61,815 nt of DNA from positions 1-61,815 of the forward strand of contig JALHMN010000003.1 of the NCBI GenBank assembly GCA_022844005.1, read 5' to 3'. The translations under genes were made by a program, and so were the position numbers. Positions 54,761 through 61,815 of the stretch are shown here, one piece after another (within the stretch, counting starts at the first letter, position 1; the number at the start of each line of letters is the position of its first letter). Source of the DNA: a bacterium. GTDB lineage: Bacteria; Pseudomonadota; Alphaproteobacteria; Ferrovibrionales; Ferrovibrionaceae. The notes beneath the pieces were generated by a model. That model was not told the origin of the DNA, did no database searches, and saw only the letters and a list, made by a program, of their open reading frames with translations.

Positions 54761-55806
54761 CACAGAAAGCCTGTTTCGAGGTCGAGGTCGGCCCCGACAC
54801 GCCCCGCGCCTTCGCCGAACTCTCGGGCGACTGGAATCCCCTGCATACCGACCCGGCGCATGCGGCGAAGACCGCCTATGGCCGCCCGGTGCTGCACGGT
54901 GCTTTCTCGGCCGGGCTGTTGTCGCGCCTGGCCGGCATGCACCTGCCCGGACAGGACTGTCTGCTGCACGACCTGAAGCTGCGCTTCCTGAAACCGATCC
55001 TGCCCCCCGCCCGGCTCAAGGTGGAGGCGGAGGTGATCCGCGACGACGGGCAGACCGGCGAGGTCCGCGCCACCGTCCGCGACGCCGTCACCGGCGCCAC
55101 CTATGCGGAAGGCTCCTACGGCTTCGGCCGGCACACCATACAGTCCCGTCCGGACAATTTTGTCCGCCCCGAAACCGACACCGACGCGCCGCGCATCCTG
55201 GTCACCGGCGCCGGCGGTGGCATCGGGGGTGCGGTGGCGGAGAAGATCGGCCGCCTCGCAATGCCCTGGAAACGCGGCGACATCTTGCCGGCGCGGACAA
55301 AATTGTCCGCCATCGTGCATTGCGGCTGGCCGGCGCCGGACGACACACCGCTGCTCGACCTCTCCGATCCGGCGGCCGCGGTGGAACATCATCTGTCCGC
55401 GCCCCTGAAGGACGGCATCGCGCTCGCCCGCCTGCTGGCCGAACGCGGCGAACCCGGCGCGCTGCTGCTGATGGTGGGGTCGACCTTCGCCGAGGCCGGG
55501 CGGCATAATTTCCGTACACCCCTGTATGCGCTGTCGAAGAGCCTGTTGCCGACGCTGACCCGCATCCTGGCCCTGGAGCTGGCGCCGGCGGAAATGCGGG
55601 CGGCAACGGTGGTGCTCGACGTCGTCGATGGCGGTATGAATGCGGCCGTGTCACCCGCCGTGAAGCAATCCCATGCCGACCGTGTCCCTTTCGGCGAGCT
55701 GCCGACCCCCGATGAAGTGGCCGAGCAGATCCATTGGCTGCTCGCCAACCGCGGCCGGCTGCTCTCCGGCGCCGTCATGTCCTTGACCGGGGGGGCCCTG
55801 CCGTGA
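54757..55806 (+). CDS. MaoC-like hotdog dehydratase/hydratase fused to SDR oxidoreductase
   Basis: 349 residues. About 1-130 are a MaoC hotdog domain with the Asp-His hydratase motif ('GDWNPLHTDPAHAAKTAYGRPVLHG'). About 145-349 are a short-chain dehydrogenase with 'ILVTGAGGGIGGAVAEKI' and catalytic 'LYALSKSLLP' (YxxxK). Both domains act on hydroxyacyl/ketoacyl thioesters, so the ACP upstream is the expected substrate carrier. Two copies of the GCGGACA palindrome lie inside the frame, at 55151 (linker, 'RPDNFVRP') and 55293 ('ARTKLSA', shortly after the Rossmann loop). The SDR part appears short between the nucleotide loop and 'VHCGWPAPDD'. GTG start overlaps the ACP stop. Confidence 0.82.
   Translation: MTQKACFEVEVGPDTPRAFAELSGDWNPLHTDPAHAAKTAYGRPVLHGAFSAGLLSRLAGMHLPGQDCLLHDLKLRFLKPILPPARLKVEAEVIRDDGQTGEVRATVRDAVTGATYAEGSYGFGRHTIQSRPDNFVRPETDTDAPRILVTGAGGGIGGAVAEKIGRLAMPWKRGDILPARTKLSAIVHCGWPAPDDTPLLDLSDPAAAVEHHLSAPLKDGIALARLLAERGEPGALLLMVGSTFAEAGRHNFRTPLYALSKSLLPTLTRILALELAPAEMRAATVVLDVVDGGMNAAVSPAVKQSHADRVPFGELPTPDEVAEQIHWLLANRGRLLSGAVMSLTGGALP
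55151..55166. repeat. Dispersed palindrome copy inside a coding region
   Basis: CGGACA-ATTT-TGTCCG, read as P-D-N-F-V-R in the linker between the MaoC and SDR domains. Confidence 0.7.
55293..55310. repeat. Dispersed palindrome copy inside a coding region
   Basis: GCGGACA-AAAT-TGTCCGC, read as A-R-T-K-L-S-A in the SDR domain. Confidence 0.75.
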
Positions 55807-57434
55807 CCTTCCTGGAAGCCAAGCGCCTGCTGAACAACTTGAAGGGCGGGCGCGCCGTCACCGCCCGCTTCTGCCTGTCGGGCACGCCCGATCCGCTGCT
55901 GCTCTACATGAAGGCGGCGGCGGCGGCGCGCGACGTGGCGCTGGAGATCGCCACGCTGCCCTTCGGCACGCTGCGGCAGCACCTGCTCACCACCACCGAG
56001 GGCAAGGACGAGATCCTGCTGCTCTGCCCCTGGGACCTGGCCGATGCGCTGGACTGGCGGACCGGCGGGCCGGCCGAACCGGTGAATGCCGAGGCGCTGG
56101 AGGCGGAAGCCGCCCGCATGGCCGCCGCCCTCGCCCGCCGCAAGGCCGGGGCGCTGTTCTATCTCGCCGCACCGCTGCCGCCCGTCACCACCGATCCGGC
56201 CGGCACGGCGGCCCTCGCCTCGCGGCTCCGCGCGCTGATGGAAGCGGCTGGCGCGGAGGTGATCGAGGCGGGCGCCTTCGGCCTGCCGCTCTATCTCGCC
56301 TCCGGCTGCCCTGTCGCCAGTGCCGCGCTCGACCGCATCGCCGAAAAGCTGATCGCCCGCTTCCTGGAACCGGAGGCGGAACCGAAGAAGATCCTGCTCA
56401 CCGATCTCGACAACACGCTGTGGAAGGGACTGATCGGCGAAGACGGGCTGGAGGCGCTCGACTTCGCGCCCGAAGGGCCGGGCTTCCGCCACCACATCTA
56501 CCAGATGGCGCTGAAGCGCCTGAAGGCGGCCGGCATCCTGCTCGCCGCGGTCAGCCGCAACGACCGGCGCGACGTCGAGGCGGCCCTTGCCGACGGGCGG
56601 ATGCCGATCGGCGCCTCCGACATGGTGGCGGTGGCGGCCGGATACGGCGCCAAATCGGCCGCCATCGCCAGCCTCGTGAAGCAGCTCAACCTCGGGCTGG
56701 AAGCGGCGGTCTTCGTCGACGACAACCCGGTTGAGATCGCCGAAGTGGCGGCAGCCCTTCCCGCCGTCACCGGCGTCCTCTTCCCGGCGTCCGAGGACGA
56801 CCTGCCGGCCTTCCTCGACACGCTCGCCCGGCTGTTCCGCAAACGCGAGGTGACGGCCGAGGACAAGGCGCGGACCGAGATGTACCGCCGCATGGCGGAA
56901 ACGGCCCCGATTGAGGCCGGCCAGGGCGGCGACGTGACCGGCTTCCTCAAGGGCCTGGAGATGAAGCTCGCCATCCGCGACGCCTCCACCGGCGACCGGA
57001 CCCGGGCGGTGCAGCTGATCAACAAGACCAACCAGTTCAACCTGAACGGCCGGCGCTTCGCCGACGAGGAGGTCGAGGCGCTCCTGGCCCGAGGGGGCAA
57101 GCTCTTCACAGCGAAGCTCGACGACAAGTCGGGCAGTCATGGCGAGATCCTGGCTTGCCTGATCGGGGCCGACGGCGTGATGCAGGCGATCGTGCTGTCC
57201 TGCCGGGTGTTCCAGCGCCGGGTGGAACAGGCCTTCATGGCCTGGCTCGCCGTGCAGCCCTTCGCGCCGAAGACGCTCAACTTCGCCGCGACCGACCGGA
57301 ACGAACCCTTGCGCGACTTCCTCGAGGACCCGGCCTTCAGCCAAGCGGCGGACAATTCTGTCCGCTTCGATGCCGCCGCCTTCCGCGCCGCGCACGAGGC
57401 CGATCTCGCCCTGATGGCGGTTAGCGCACCATGA
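55803..57434 (+). CDS. HAD-IIIC FkbH-like protein (glyceryl-ACP synthase type)
   Basis: 543 residues. A N-terminal region of about 190 residues precedes the HAD domain with 'ILLTDLDNTLWKGLIGEDG' (DxDxT), 'LLAAVSRNDRRDVEAAL' and 'VFVDDNPVEIAEV'. The C-terminal region has the family's 'LINKTNQFNLNGRRF'. Characterised FkbH enzymes dephosphorylate 1,3-bisphosphoglycerate and load the glyceryl group onto an ACP. With the ACP, MaoC-SDR and GNAT neighbours this suggests a three-carbon acyl unit made for sugar decoration (inference). Start GTG 55803 overlaps the previous stop; an upstream in-frame Met is inside the preceding gene. A palindrome copy lies near the 3' end (57348). Confidence 0.85.
   Translation: MTFLEAKRLLNNLKGGRAVTARFCLSGTPDPLLLYMKAAAAARDVALEIATLPFGTLRQHLLTTTEGKDEILLLCPWDLADALDWRTGGPAEPVNAEALEAEAARMAAALARRKAGALFYLAAPLPPVTTDPAGTAALASRLRALMEAAGAEVIEAGAFGLPLYLASGCPVASAALDRIAEKLIARFLEPEAEPKKILLTDLDNTLWKGLIGEDGLEALDFAPEGPGFRHHIYQMALKRLKAAGILLAAVSRNDRRDVEAALADGRMPIGASDMVAVAAGYGAKSAAIASLVKQLNLGLEAAVFVDDNPVEIAEVAAALPAVTGVLFPASEDDLPAFLDTLARLFRKREVTAEDKARTEMYRRMAETAPIEAGQGGDVTGFLKGLEMKLAIRDASTGDRTRAVQLINKTNQFNLNGRRFADEEVEALLARGGKLFTAKLDDKSGSHGEILACLIGADGVMQAIVLSCRVFQRRVEQAFMAWLAVQPFAPKTLNFAATDRNEPLRDFLEDPAFSQAADNSVRFDAAAFRAAHEADLALMAVSAP
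57348..57365. repeat. Dispersed palindrome copy inside a coding region
   Basis: GCGGACA-ATTC-TGTCCGC, read as A-D-N-S-V-R in the last 30 codons of the FkbH-like gene, a different reading frame from the 55293 copy. Confidence 0.75.
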
Positions 57435-58057
57435 GCGCCGACGAGGCCTTCCTCACCGGGCACAGCATCTATCTCCGCCGGCCGGTGGAGAGCGACGTCA
57501 CCGAAGGCAACTGGCACCGCTGGTACAACGACTATTCGGTCACCCGCTTCAACACCCACGGGGTCTTCCCGATCAGCCGCGAGCAGGAGCTGGAGTTCGT
57601 CCGCGCCGCCATGGGCCGGGCCAATACGCTCCTCCTCGTCGTCTGCGAGAAGGGCAGCGACCGGCTGATCGGCAATATCGCGCTGCAGAACATCGACCTG
57701 ATCAACCGCAAGGCCAATATCGGCCTGACCTTGGGCGAAGAGGCCGGGCTCTCGGCCGGGGTGGAGGCTTTCGGGCTCCTCTGCGATCACGCCTTCAGCC
57801 GCCTCAACCTCAACCGCGTGCATGACGGCACGCATGAGCGCCTGGAAGGCTTCGCCAAGATGATCCGCGTGCTCGGCTTCCAGATCGAAGGCCGCGGCCG
57901 GCAGGACTACATCCGCGACGGCCGGGCCTGGGACCAGATCCTGTTCGGCTGCCTCGCCGATGACTTCCGCAAGCTGAAGGACGAGCGCGACGGCAGCATC
58001 CTGTTCGACACGCCGGAAGCGCTGCTGAAGGCCATCGTCGCCGCCGCCCGGGGCTGA
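57431..58057 (+). CDS. GNAT-family N-acyltransferase (PseH-like)
   Basis: 208 residues. GNAT fold with 'IYLRRPVESDVTEGNWHRWYND', 'GNIALQNIDLINRKANIGLTLG' and 'GLLCDHAFSRLNLNRVHDGT'. The final third ('GRQDYIRDGRAWDQILFGCL') resembles sugar N-acetyltransferases of glycan clusters. As the last gene of the operon, immediately after ACP and FkbH genes, it may transfer the ACP-bound acyl group to the sugar amine instead of using acetyl-CoA. ATG overlaps the FkbH stop (ATGA). Confidence 0.83.
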   Translation: MSADEAFLTGHSIYLRRPVESDVTEGNWHRWYNDYSVTRFNTHGVFPISREQELEFVRAAMGRANTLLLVVCEKGSDRLIGNIALQNIDLINRKANIGLTLGEEAGLSAGVEAFGLLCDHAFSRLNLNRVHDGTHERLEGFAKMIRVLGFQIEGRGRQDYIRDGRAWDQILFGCLADDFRKLKDERDGSILFDTPEALLKAIVAAARG

Positions 58058-58078
58058 GCGGTTTGCATCACGACCGAT

Positions 58079-58142
58079 CGGAACATTTGTCCGATTCGGA
58101 AAATTTGTCCGTTCGGGGACCGAGGCGGACATTTTTGTCCGC
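58079..58142. repeat. Cluster of palindrome copies (one perfect, two degenerate)
   Basis: cggaacatttgtccg (58079-58093) and cggaaaatttgtccg (58097-58111) are degenerate. GCGGACA-TTTT-TGTCCGC (58125-58142) is perfect. They lie just past the last gene of the glycan operon and could form hairpins at its transcript end. Confidence 0.7.
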
Positions 58143-58280
58143 TGCGTCCGGATAGGCCGGTAGACGATTGGTGCCTGGCTTACAGATGCCATGGATGCCA
58201 ACCGACGCAGCAATGCCAAAATCCCTCCTATCTATTTGATATAAATATATTTTCTTTCAATTGAGCGGTTCCGATCCCTG

Positions 58281-58382
58281 CCAGTTTCAGCCAACTCGCG
58301 CCAATTCAGGCCAATTCGCGCCAGCGCAGGACCAACCTTTCCCACAGAGAGCCAGATCTGGCCGATTTGAGCCAACTTTCCA
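58281..58382 (-). repeat. Degenerate 10-bp-period array (copy B, inverted)
   Basis: CCA recurs at 58281, 58291, 58301, 58311, 58321, 58332, 58342, 58352, (CCG) 58362, 58372 and 58380. On the minus strand the best part matches array A, with units such as CGAATTGGC and TGAATTGGC. It is followed on that strand by an AT-rich patch, as in copy A. Confidence 0.72.
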
Positions 58383-58562
58383 GTTGTGCTTCACTTGATC
58401 TGTCAGGTCGCAGCCGAGCGAATGCCCTCCCCACTGCCACGCCGAGTAGATCGCCTCTCTCAATCAAGGTTCCATTACATAGAAAACGGAACAAAAACAC
58501 AACATTTCTATTGCGCCATCCGAACCGCGATGTCACTCTGCCCCAGGCGAGGGAGGCCCGCG

Positions 58563-58970
58563 ATGCCAAGCATCGATCTGGACGAAGCTGGCCCTGCGCT
58601 ACCGCGGCTCGTGGCGGTACTCGGTGCCGGCGAAGAGACTGAATTCATCATCACCCGCGCCGGTGCGCCGGTGGCGCTGTTGATCGCGGCACCACCGCGT
58701 GTGACCGGGCAGCGCATCGGCGTCGCCAAAGGCGTCTTCACCGCCCCCGAGACTATCGATGACGCAAACGACGAGATCGCCGAGCAGTTCGGCGCGGGAC
58801 TTGAAACTGTCGATGCAGCGGGCGTGTTGACGGCACATCCCATCGGTCGGACAGCAAGTTCATTGGCGGGTCTTCTGAAGCGGTCAGATCAGGACGCTCT
58901 GTCAATCGACGAGATGAACGAAGCCATGGCTGCTTCGGTGTTTGAACGGAACCGCAAGACCCGGACTTGA
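58563..58970 (+). CDS. Chimeric orphan antitoxin (Phd/YefM-like start, AbrB/VapB-like tail)
   Basis: 135 residues. About 1-80 match Phd/YefM-type antitoxins: 'IDLDEAGPALPRLVAVLGAG', 'EFIITRAGAPVALLIA' and 'RIGVAKGVFTAPETIDDANDEIAEQFG', where such proteins normally end. The frame then continues with 'GRTASSLAGLLKRSDQDALSIDEMNEAMAAS', the type of tail seen in AbrB/MazE-like VapB antitoxins. No toxin gene follows. This looks like two antitoxin genes fused by deletion, or a decayed remnant still open. GAGGGAGG six bases before ATG 58563 is a good ribosome-binding site. Confidence 0.65.
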   Translation: MPSIDLDEAGPALPRLVAVLGAGEETEFIITRAGAPVALLIAAPPRVTGQRIGVAKGVFTAPETIDDANDEIAEQFGAGLETVDAAGVLTAHPIGRTASSLAGLLKRSDQDALSIDEMNEAMAASVFERNRKTRT

Positions 58971-59022
58971 TCTGACCATCACGCCCGAGAAGACGGCTTT
59001 GACCTCATTTCGCACTGAAGGG

Positions 59023-60483
59023 TCACCGCGTAGCGATGCGGCCGGGCCACCTTGCCGCGATGATCGCGTGAGCTTCGGCCCGAAGCGCCGGCGTCCACCA
59101 TTCGGTACGGCAGAAGAAGCGCCCCCAGGGCGTGAAACGCGAATTAAGGACGCCGTCACGGATGGCAGCCTGCTCCCAGAAGTCGATCTCTTCGATGCGG
59201 CGCAGCGACCAGATCTGCCAGTGCGGAACCCACACCGACCACCATAGCCAGGAAAGCAGAAAACCAGCGGCCATGCCGGCGCAGACAATCACGATCGTCC
59301 AGCCGGAGGGCGTCGACCACTTGGCGACCACAATGGGAACCGCGAAGCAGAGGATCATGATCAGCAAAGCCGGCAACATCACCCAGATCCAGCCGACGTT
59401 GATCGCCCGCCTCACTTGCGGCAACGTCTTCAGCACAGCGGCGAATTCCACTACCGGATCGACAGGTGGTGGCGGGCGACCAGCCAGAATCCATCGCAGG
59501 CGGAAAAGAAGCCACGAAGTTGCAACAGCCCCGATAGCGCCAAAGAGTACGTTAAGGCGGCTACCCTCACGGTGATAAAAATCGAGGAACCATCCGGCAG
59601 TGAAAAATGCCCCCGCGATAGCGAATACATAGCCACCGAGCAGGACAGCGGCGATAAGCACGACCAAACCCAGTTGATGGAGCCTATTCGGGGTTCTCGC
59701 CTCCACCCAGGGATGCCACATCACCAGGAAGATCAGCATCGAGGCGATCCAGGCCGGGATAGCCCACTGCACCGAATGGGCCAGCGACCGCCATCCCACA
59801 CGCTTCCAGTCCCACCAGGGAAGCTGAAAGGCCTCCGCCGTCTCCAGTTGCCGGGCCGAACGCAGCGTCGCCTCGTGAGCGGGACCGAAGGTAGCTTGCC
59901 GGATCGCAAGCCCCTCCCGCGCGGCCTCCTCCGCCTCGGCGAACCGCCCGGCACGGAGTAGCGTGAGGGTGAGATTCTCCAGCCCAGCGGCGATCCAGGG
60001 ATCGTCAGGCAGCAGCAACTTTCGCCGCAGGTCGATCGACTGGCGCGCCCGCTGTTCAGCCGCATAGGGTTTGCCCGTCTCGCGCAGCGCCGCTGCGTAG
60101 TCGCCGATCAGGCGGGCCGTTTCCGCCGAAACCGGGTCCTTCGGCTCGGCGATAGCGAGAGCGCGGGCGAAGAACGCCTCGGCCTCGGCCCAGCGCTGCC
60201 GGTTCCACTCGTTACGGCCGAGACGCCCCAAGACATCGGCGACGGCAAGGTCGTCATCGCCGAGCGCCAGCATGCGAAGGCCGAGCGCCTCCCGCAGCTT
60301 CGCCTCGATCACGCCCTTATCACCGCTGGTCCACATCGCCTCGACCTCGGCGATGAGTGCGTCCGCCGCCAAGGCGTCTGGGGCACCTTCCGTCGACGCC
60401 TGTGCCCAGGCACCGGCGCCTGACAGAGCCAGGACGATCAGGGCAACGAGCCAGCGAACCATTCTGTCACGTGAAAGCCGCAT
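59023..60483 (-). CDS. Secreted/membrane TPR protein, unknown
   Basis: 486 residues from ATG 60483 (GGGAG just upstream; a TTG at 60498 is possible). A signal or anchor helix occupies about 8-28, then tetratricopeptide-like repeats to about 190 ('WAEAEAFFARALAIAEP', 'ETGKPYAAEQRARQSIDLRR', 'AGRFAEAEEAAREGLAIRQ'). About five to six membrane helices follow between 205 and 400, rich in Trp, and then a polar tail. The repeats resemble Kinesin-light-chain-type TPR_10/12. No family for the whole architecture is recognised. Single gene between the orphan antitoxin and pyrD. Confidence 0.7.
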   Translation of the reverse strand: MRLSRDRMVRWLVALIVLALSGAGAWAQASTEGAPDALAADALIAEVEAMWTSGDKGVIEAKLREALGLRMLALGDDDLAVADVLGRLGRNEWNRQRWAEAEAFFARALAIAEPKDPVSAETARLIGDYAAALRETGKPYAAEQRARQSIDLRRKLLLPDDPWIAAGLENLTLTLLRAGRFAEAEEAAREGLAIRQATFGPAHEATLRSARQLETAEAFQLPWWDWKRVGWRSLAHSVQWAIPAWIASMLIFLVMWHPWVEARTPNRLHQLGLVVLIAAVLLGGYVFAIAGAFFTAGWFLDFYHREGSRLNVLFGAIGAVATSWLLFRLRWILAGRPPPPVDPVVEFAAVLKTLPQVRRAINVGWIWVMLPALLIMILCFAVPIVVAKWSTPSGWTIVIVCAGMAAGFLLSWLWWSVWVPHWQIWSLRRIEEIDFWEQAAIRDGVLNSRFTPWGRFFCRTEWWTPALRAEAHAIIAARWPGRIATR

Positions 60484-60560
60484 CCGACTCCCGGCCAACC
60501 AAGTGCATCAGCAGGCAACTCCGTCTCTACCACCGGCTGCATCGATATGGCGATAGATTC

Positions 60561-61574
60561 CTACTTTCGCATCAGCGCCGGCAGTTCCCGCTTGATCCGG
60601 GCCACCAGCGCCGGGCCCTGATAGATGAGCGCCGAGTAGAGTTGCACCGCCACCGCGCCGGCCTTGAGCTTCGCCGCCGCCTCGGCGGCCGAACTGATCC
60701 CGCCGGTGCCGATCAGCGGCACCTTGTCTCCCACCCGGGCGTGCATGCCGGCGAGCACGCGGGTGGAAAGCTCGAACAGCGGCGCGCCGCTCAAGCCCCC
60801 CGCCTCGCCCTTGTGCGGGCTCTTCAATGTCTCGGGTCGAGAAATGGTGGTGTTGCCGAGGATCATGGCGTCGAGGCGGCGGTCGGTGGCGACGGCGGCG
60901 ATGTCGTCGAGATCGGCCTCGTTCAGGTCGGGGGCGATCTTCAGCACGATCGCCGTCTTCACGCCGAGCCGGCTACGGGCATCGAGCACGCGGTCGAGCA
61001 GGCGTTCGAGTTCGTCCCGGCCCTGCAGGGTGCGCAAGCCCGGCGTGTTGGGCGAGGAGACGTTGACGGTGGCGAAGTCGACCAGATGGGCGAGGCGCTC
61101 GATCGCCTCCACGTAATCGGCGGCGCGGTCGGTACTGTCCTTGTTGGCGCCGACATTGACGCCGAGGAGACCTTTGCTGCGGTCGCGCTTTTCCAGGCGC
61201 GCGGACATGGCATCGAGCCCGCCGCCGTTCAGGCCGAAACGGTTGATGATCGCCCGGTCCTCTTCCAGCCGGAACAGGCGCGGCCGGGGGTTGCCCGCTT
61301 GCGGCCGGGGCGTGACGCCGCCCACCTCGACGAAGCCGAAGCCCAAGTCGAAGAGCTTGTCGCCGAGGCGGGCCACCTTGTCGAAGCCGGCGGCGAGGCC
61401 GATCGGGTTCGAGATCTTCCGCCCGAAGAGCGTGGTGGCGAGGGCGGGGTCGTCCGGGCCCGAGCGATAGAGCGCGCCGGCCCCGCAGGCGAGCGCGGTC
61501 ATCACCAGGTCATGCGCGGTTTCCGGGTCGAGCCGGAACAGGAGAGGCCGGAGCCACGGGTAGAGATCGATCAC
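60561..61574 (-). CDS. pyrD: Dihydroorotate dehydrogenase (quinone), class 2
   Basis: 337 residues. The membrane-associated enzyme oxidises dihydroorotate to orotate, passing electrons to ubiquinone. The N-terminal helix pair 'IDLYPWLRPLLFRLDPETAHDL' typical of class 2 docks on the membrane. FMN-barrel motifs are 'NPIGLAAGFDK', 'GFVEVGGVTPRPQAGNPRPRLFRL', 'INRFGLNGGG', 'GVNVGANKDS' and 'TVNVSSPNTPGLR' (with the catalytic Ser region), then 'LIGTGGISSAAEA'. Start GTG 61574. Single gene. Confidence 0.95.
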   Translation of the reverse strand: MIDLYPWLRPLLFRLDPETAHDLVMTALACGAGALYRSGPDDPALATTLFGRKISNPIGLAAGFDKVARLGDKLFDLGFGFVEVGGVTPRPQAGNPRPRLFRLEEDRAIINRFGLNGGGLDAMSARLEKRDRSKGLLGVNVGANKDSTDRAADYVEAIERLAHLVDFATVNVSSPNTPGLRTLQGRDELERLLDRVLDARSRLGVKTAIVLKIAPDLNEADLDDIAAVATDRRLDAMILGNTTISRPETLKSPHKGEAGGLSGAPLFELSTRVLAGMHARVGDKVPLIGTGGISSAAEAAAKLKAGAVAVQLYSALIYQGPALVARIKRELPALMRK

Positions 61575-61815
61575 TTAAGCGCATACCCCCCGACTATTTC
61601 CCTCTCCTTCCCGCCGGCTTGCCCGGCGGGTCAAGCCCGCCGGTGCGGGAGAGGGTGGCGCGTCAGCGCCGGGTGAGGGGCACCCTATCCGCAGAGATCA
61701 CCGTCGAGCGGGCCCCTCATCCGCCTGCCGGCACCTTCTCCCCCAGGGAGAAGGAAAGTCGTTGCGGCCGCTTCCCTTTCGCCCCTCTCCTGCCCGGGCG
61801 ATGCGGCTTCCTCGT
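61575..61815. other. Intergenic end of window
   Basis: 241 bases upstream of pyrD with no visible gene; occupied mainly by the extragenic palindromic repeat pair. Confidence 0.6.
61600..61756. repeat. Extragenic palindromic repeat pair
   Basis: Element 1 (about 61600-61680) starts CCCTCTCC, contains GC-rich inverted arms, and ends GCGCCGGGTGAGGGG. Element 2 (about 61713-61756) starts CCCCTCATCCG and ends with CTTCTCCCCCAGGGAGAAGG. The two are head-to-head copies of the 'ccctctcc...gggtgagggg' intergenic repeat type common between genes in GC-rich proteobacteria. Confidence 0.65.

Larger units (their letters stand above)
58058..58562. other. Repeat-rich intergenic stretch
   Basis: 505 bases without a convincing gene. 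It carries one good and two degenerate copies of the GCGGACA palindrome (58079-58142), an AT-rich patch (58231-58262, 'tttgatataaatatatttt'), and the inverted 10-bp array (58281-58382). AT content is well above the neighbouring genes. Confidence 0.65.

Overview
The window is a high-GC stretch of an alphaproteobacterial chromosome. ClpS/ClpA, a DUF1127 protein, two phasins, an HWE-type histidine kinase and a DevBCA/MacB-like exporter all fit that class. A Rhodospirillales-like genus is plausible but not proven. Genes are tightly packed, many with 4-base ATGA/GTGA start-stop overlaps. There is one tRNA (Ala, CGC) and no rRNA, insertion sequence, prophage or CRISPR array.

Layout. 1-6.4 kb: the truncated end of an isochorismatase-family gene, a periplasmic glycerophosphodiesterase, tRNA-Ala, a 750-base gene-poor stretch full of short repeats, a polyprenyl diphosphate synthase, malate synthase with an elaborate 5' region, and an MFS carrier. 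6.4-11.6 kb: nucleotide-sugar supply (UDP-N-acetylhexosamine dehydrogenase, GalU, UDP-glucose dehydrogenase, phosphohexomutase). 11.6-20.2 kb: MFS carrier, PsuG, D,D-carboxypeptidase with a SPOR domain, a lipoprotein, two phasins with PhaR-like operators, and clpS-clpA. 20.2-28 kb: a MNT/HEPN toxin-antitoxin pair with a frameshifted toxin, UppP, an HWE kinase, a J-domain/vWA pair, and SulP-UspA. 28-40 kb: a three-gene ABC exporter, UvrD-type helicase, PrmA, DUF1127, aminopeptidase P, SerA, and an MFS carrier with an extra N-terminal domain.

40-58 kb is the most distinctive part: a surface-sugar cluster. On the minus strand are PseB, PseC and a SpsF-type cytidylyltransferase. Divergent from them is a plus-strand run of 15 closely spaced genes. 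It starts with an unrecognised helix-beta-helix protein of flagellin-like layout. Then come a PseG-GNAT fusion, a second SpsF, an oxidoreductase, a second DegT aminotransferase, an unknown protein, a doubled amidohydrolase, the HisH2/HisF2/PseA amidotransferase trio, and a formyltransferase. It ends with an acyl carrier protein, a MaoC-SDR fusion, an FkbH-like enzyme and a GNAT. Together these suggest synthesis of a pseudaminic-acid-like sugar carrying an acetamidino group and an ACP-delivered acyl group, probably for flagellin or another surface glycan. No NeuB/PseI synthase and no dedicated glycosyltransferase are visible.

58-61.8 kb: another repeat-rich intergenic stretch, a chimeric orphan antitoxin, a TPR membrane protein, PyrD and an extragenic palindromic repeat. 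Two repeat families link the window's ends: a palindrome GCGGACA-WWWW-TGTCCGC (intergenic and inside coding regions) and degenerate 10-bp-period TGGC arrays, present near 1.8 kb and, inverted, near 58.3 kb.
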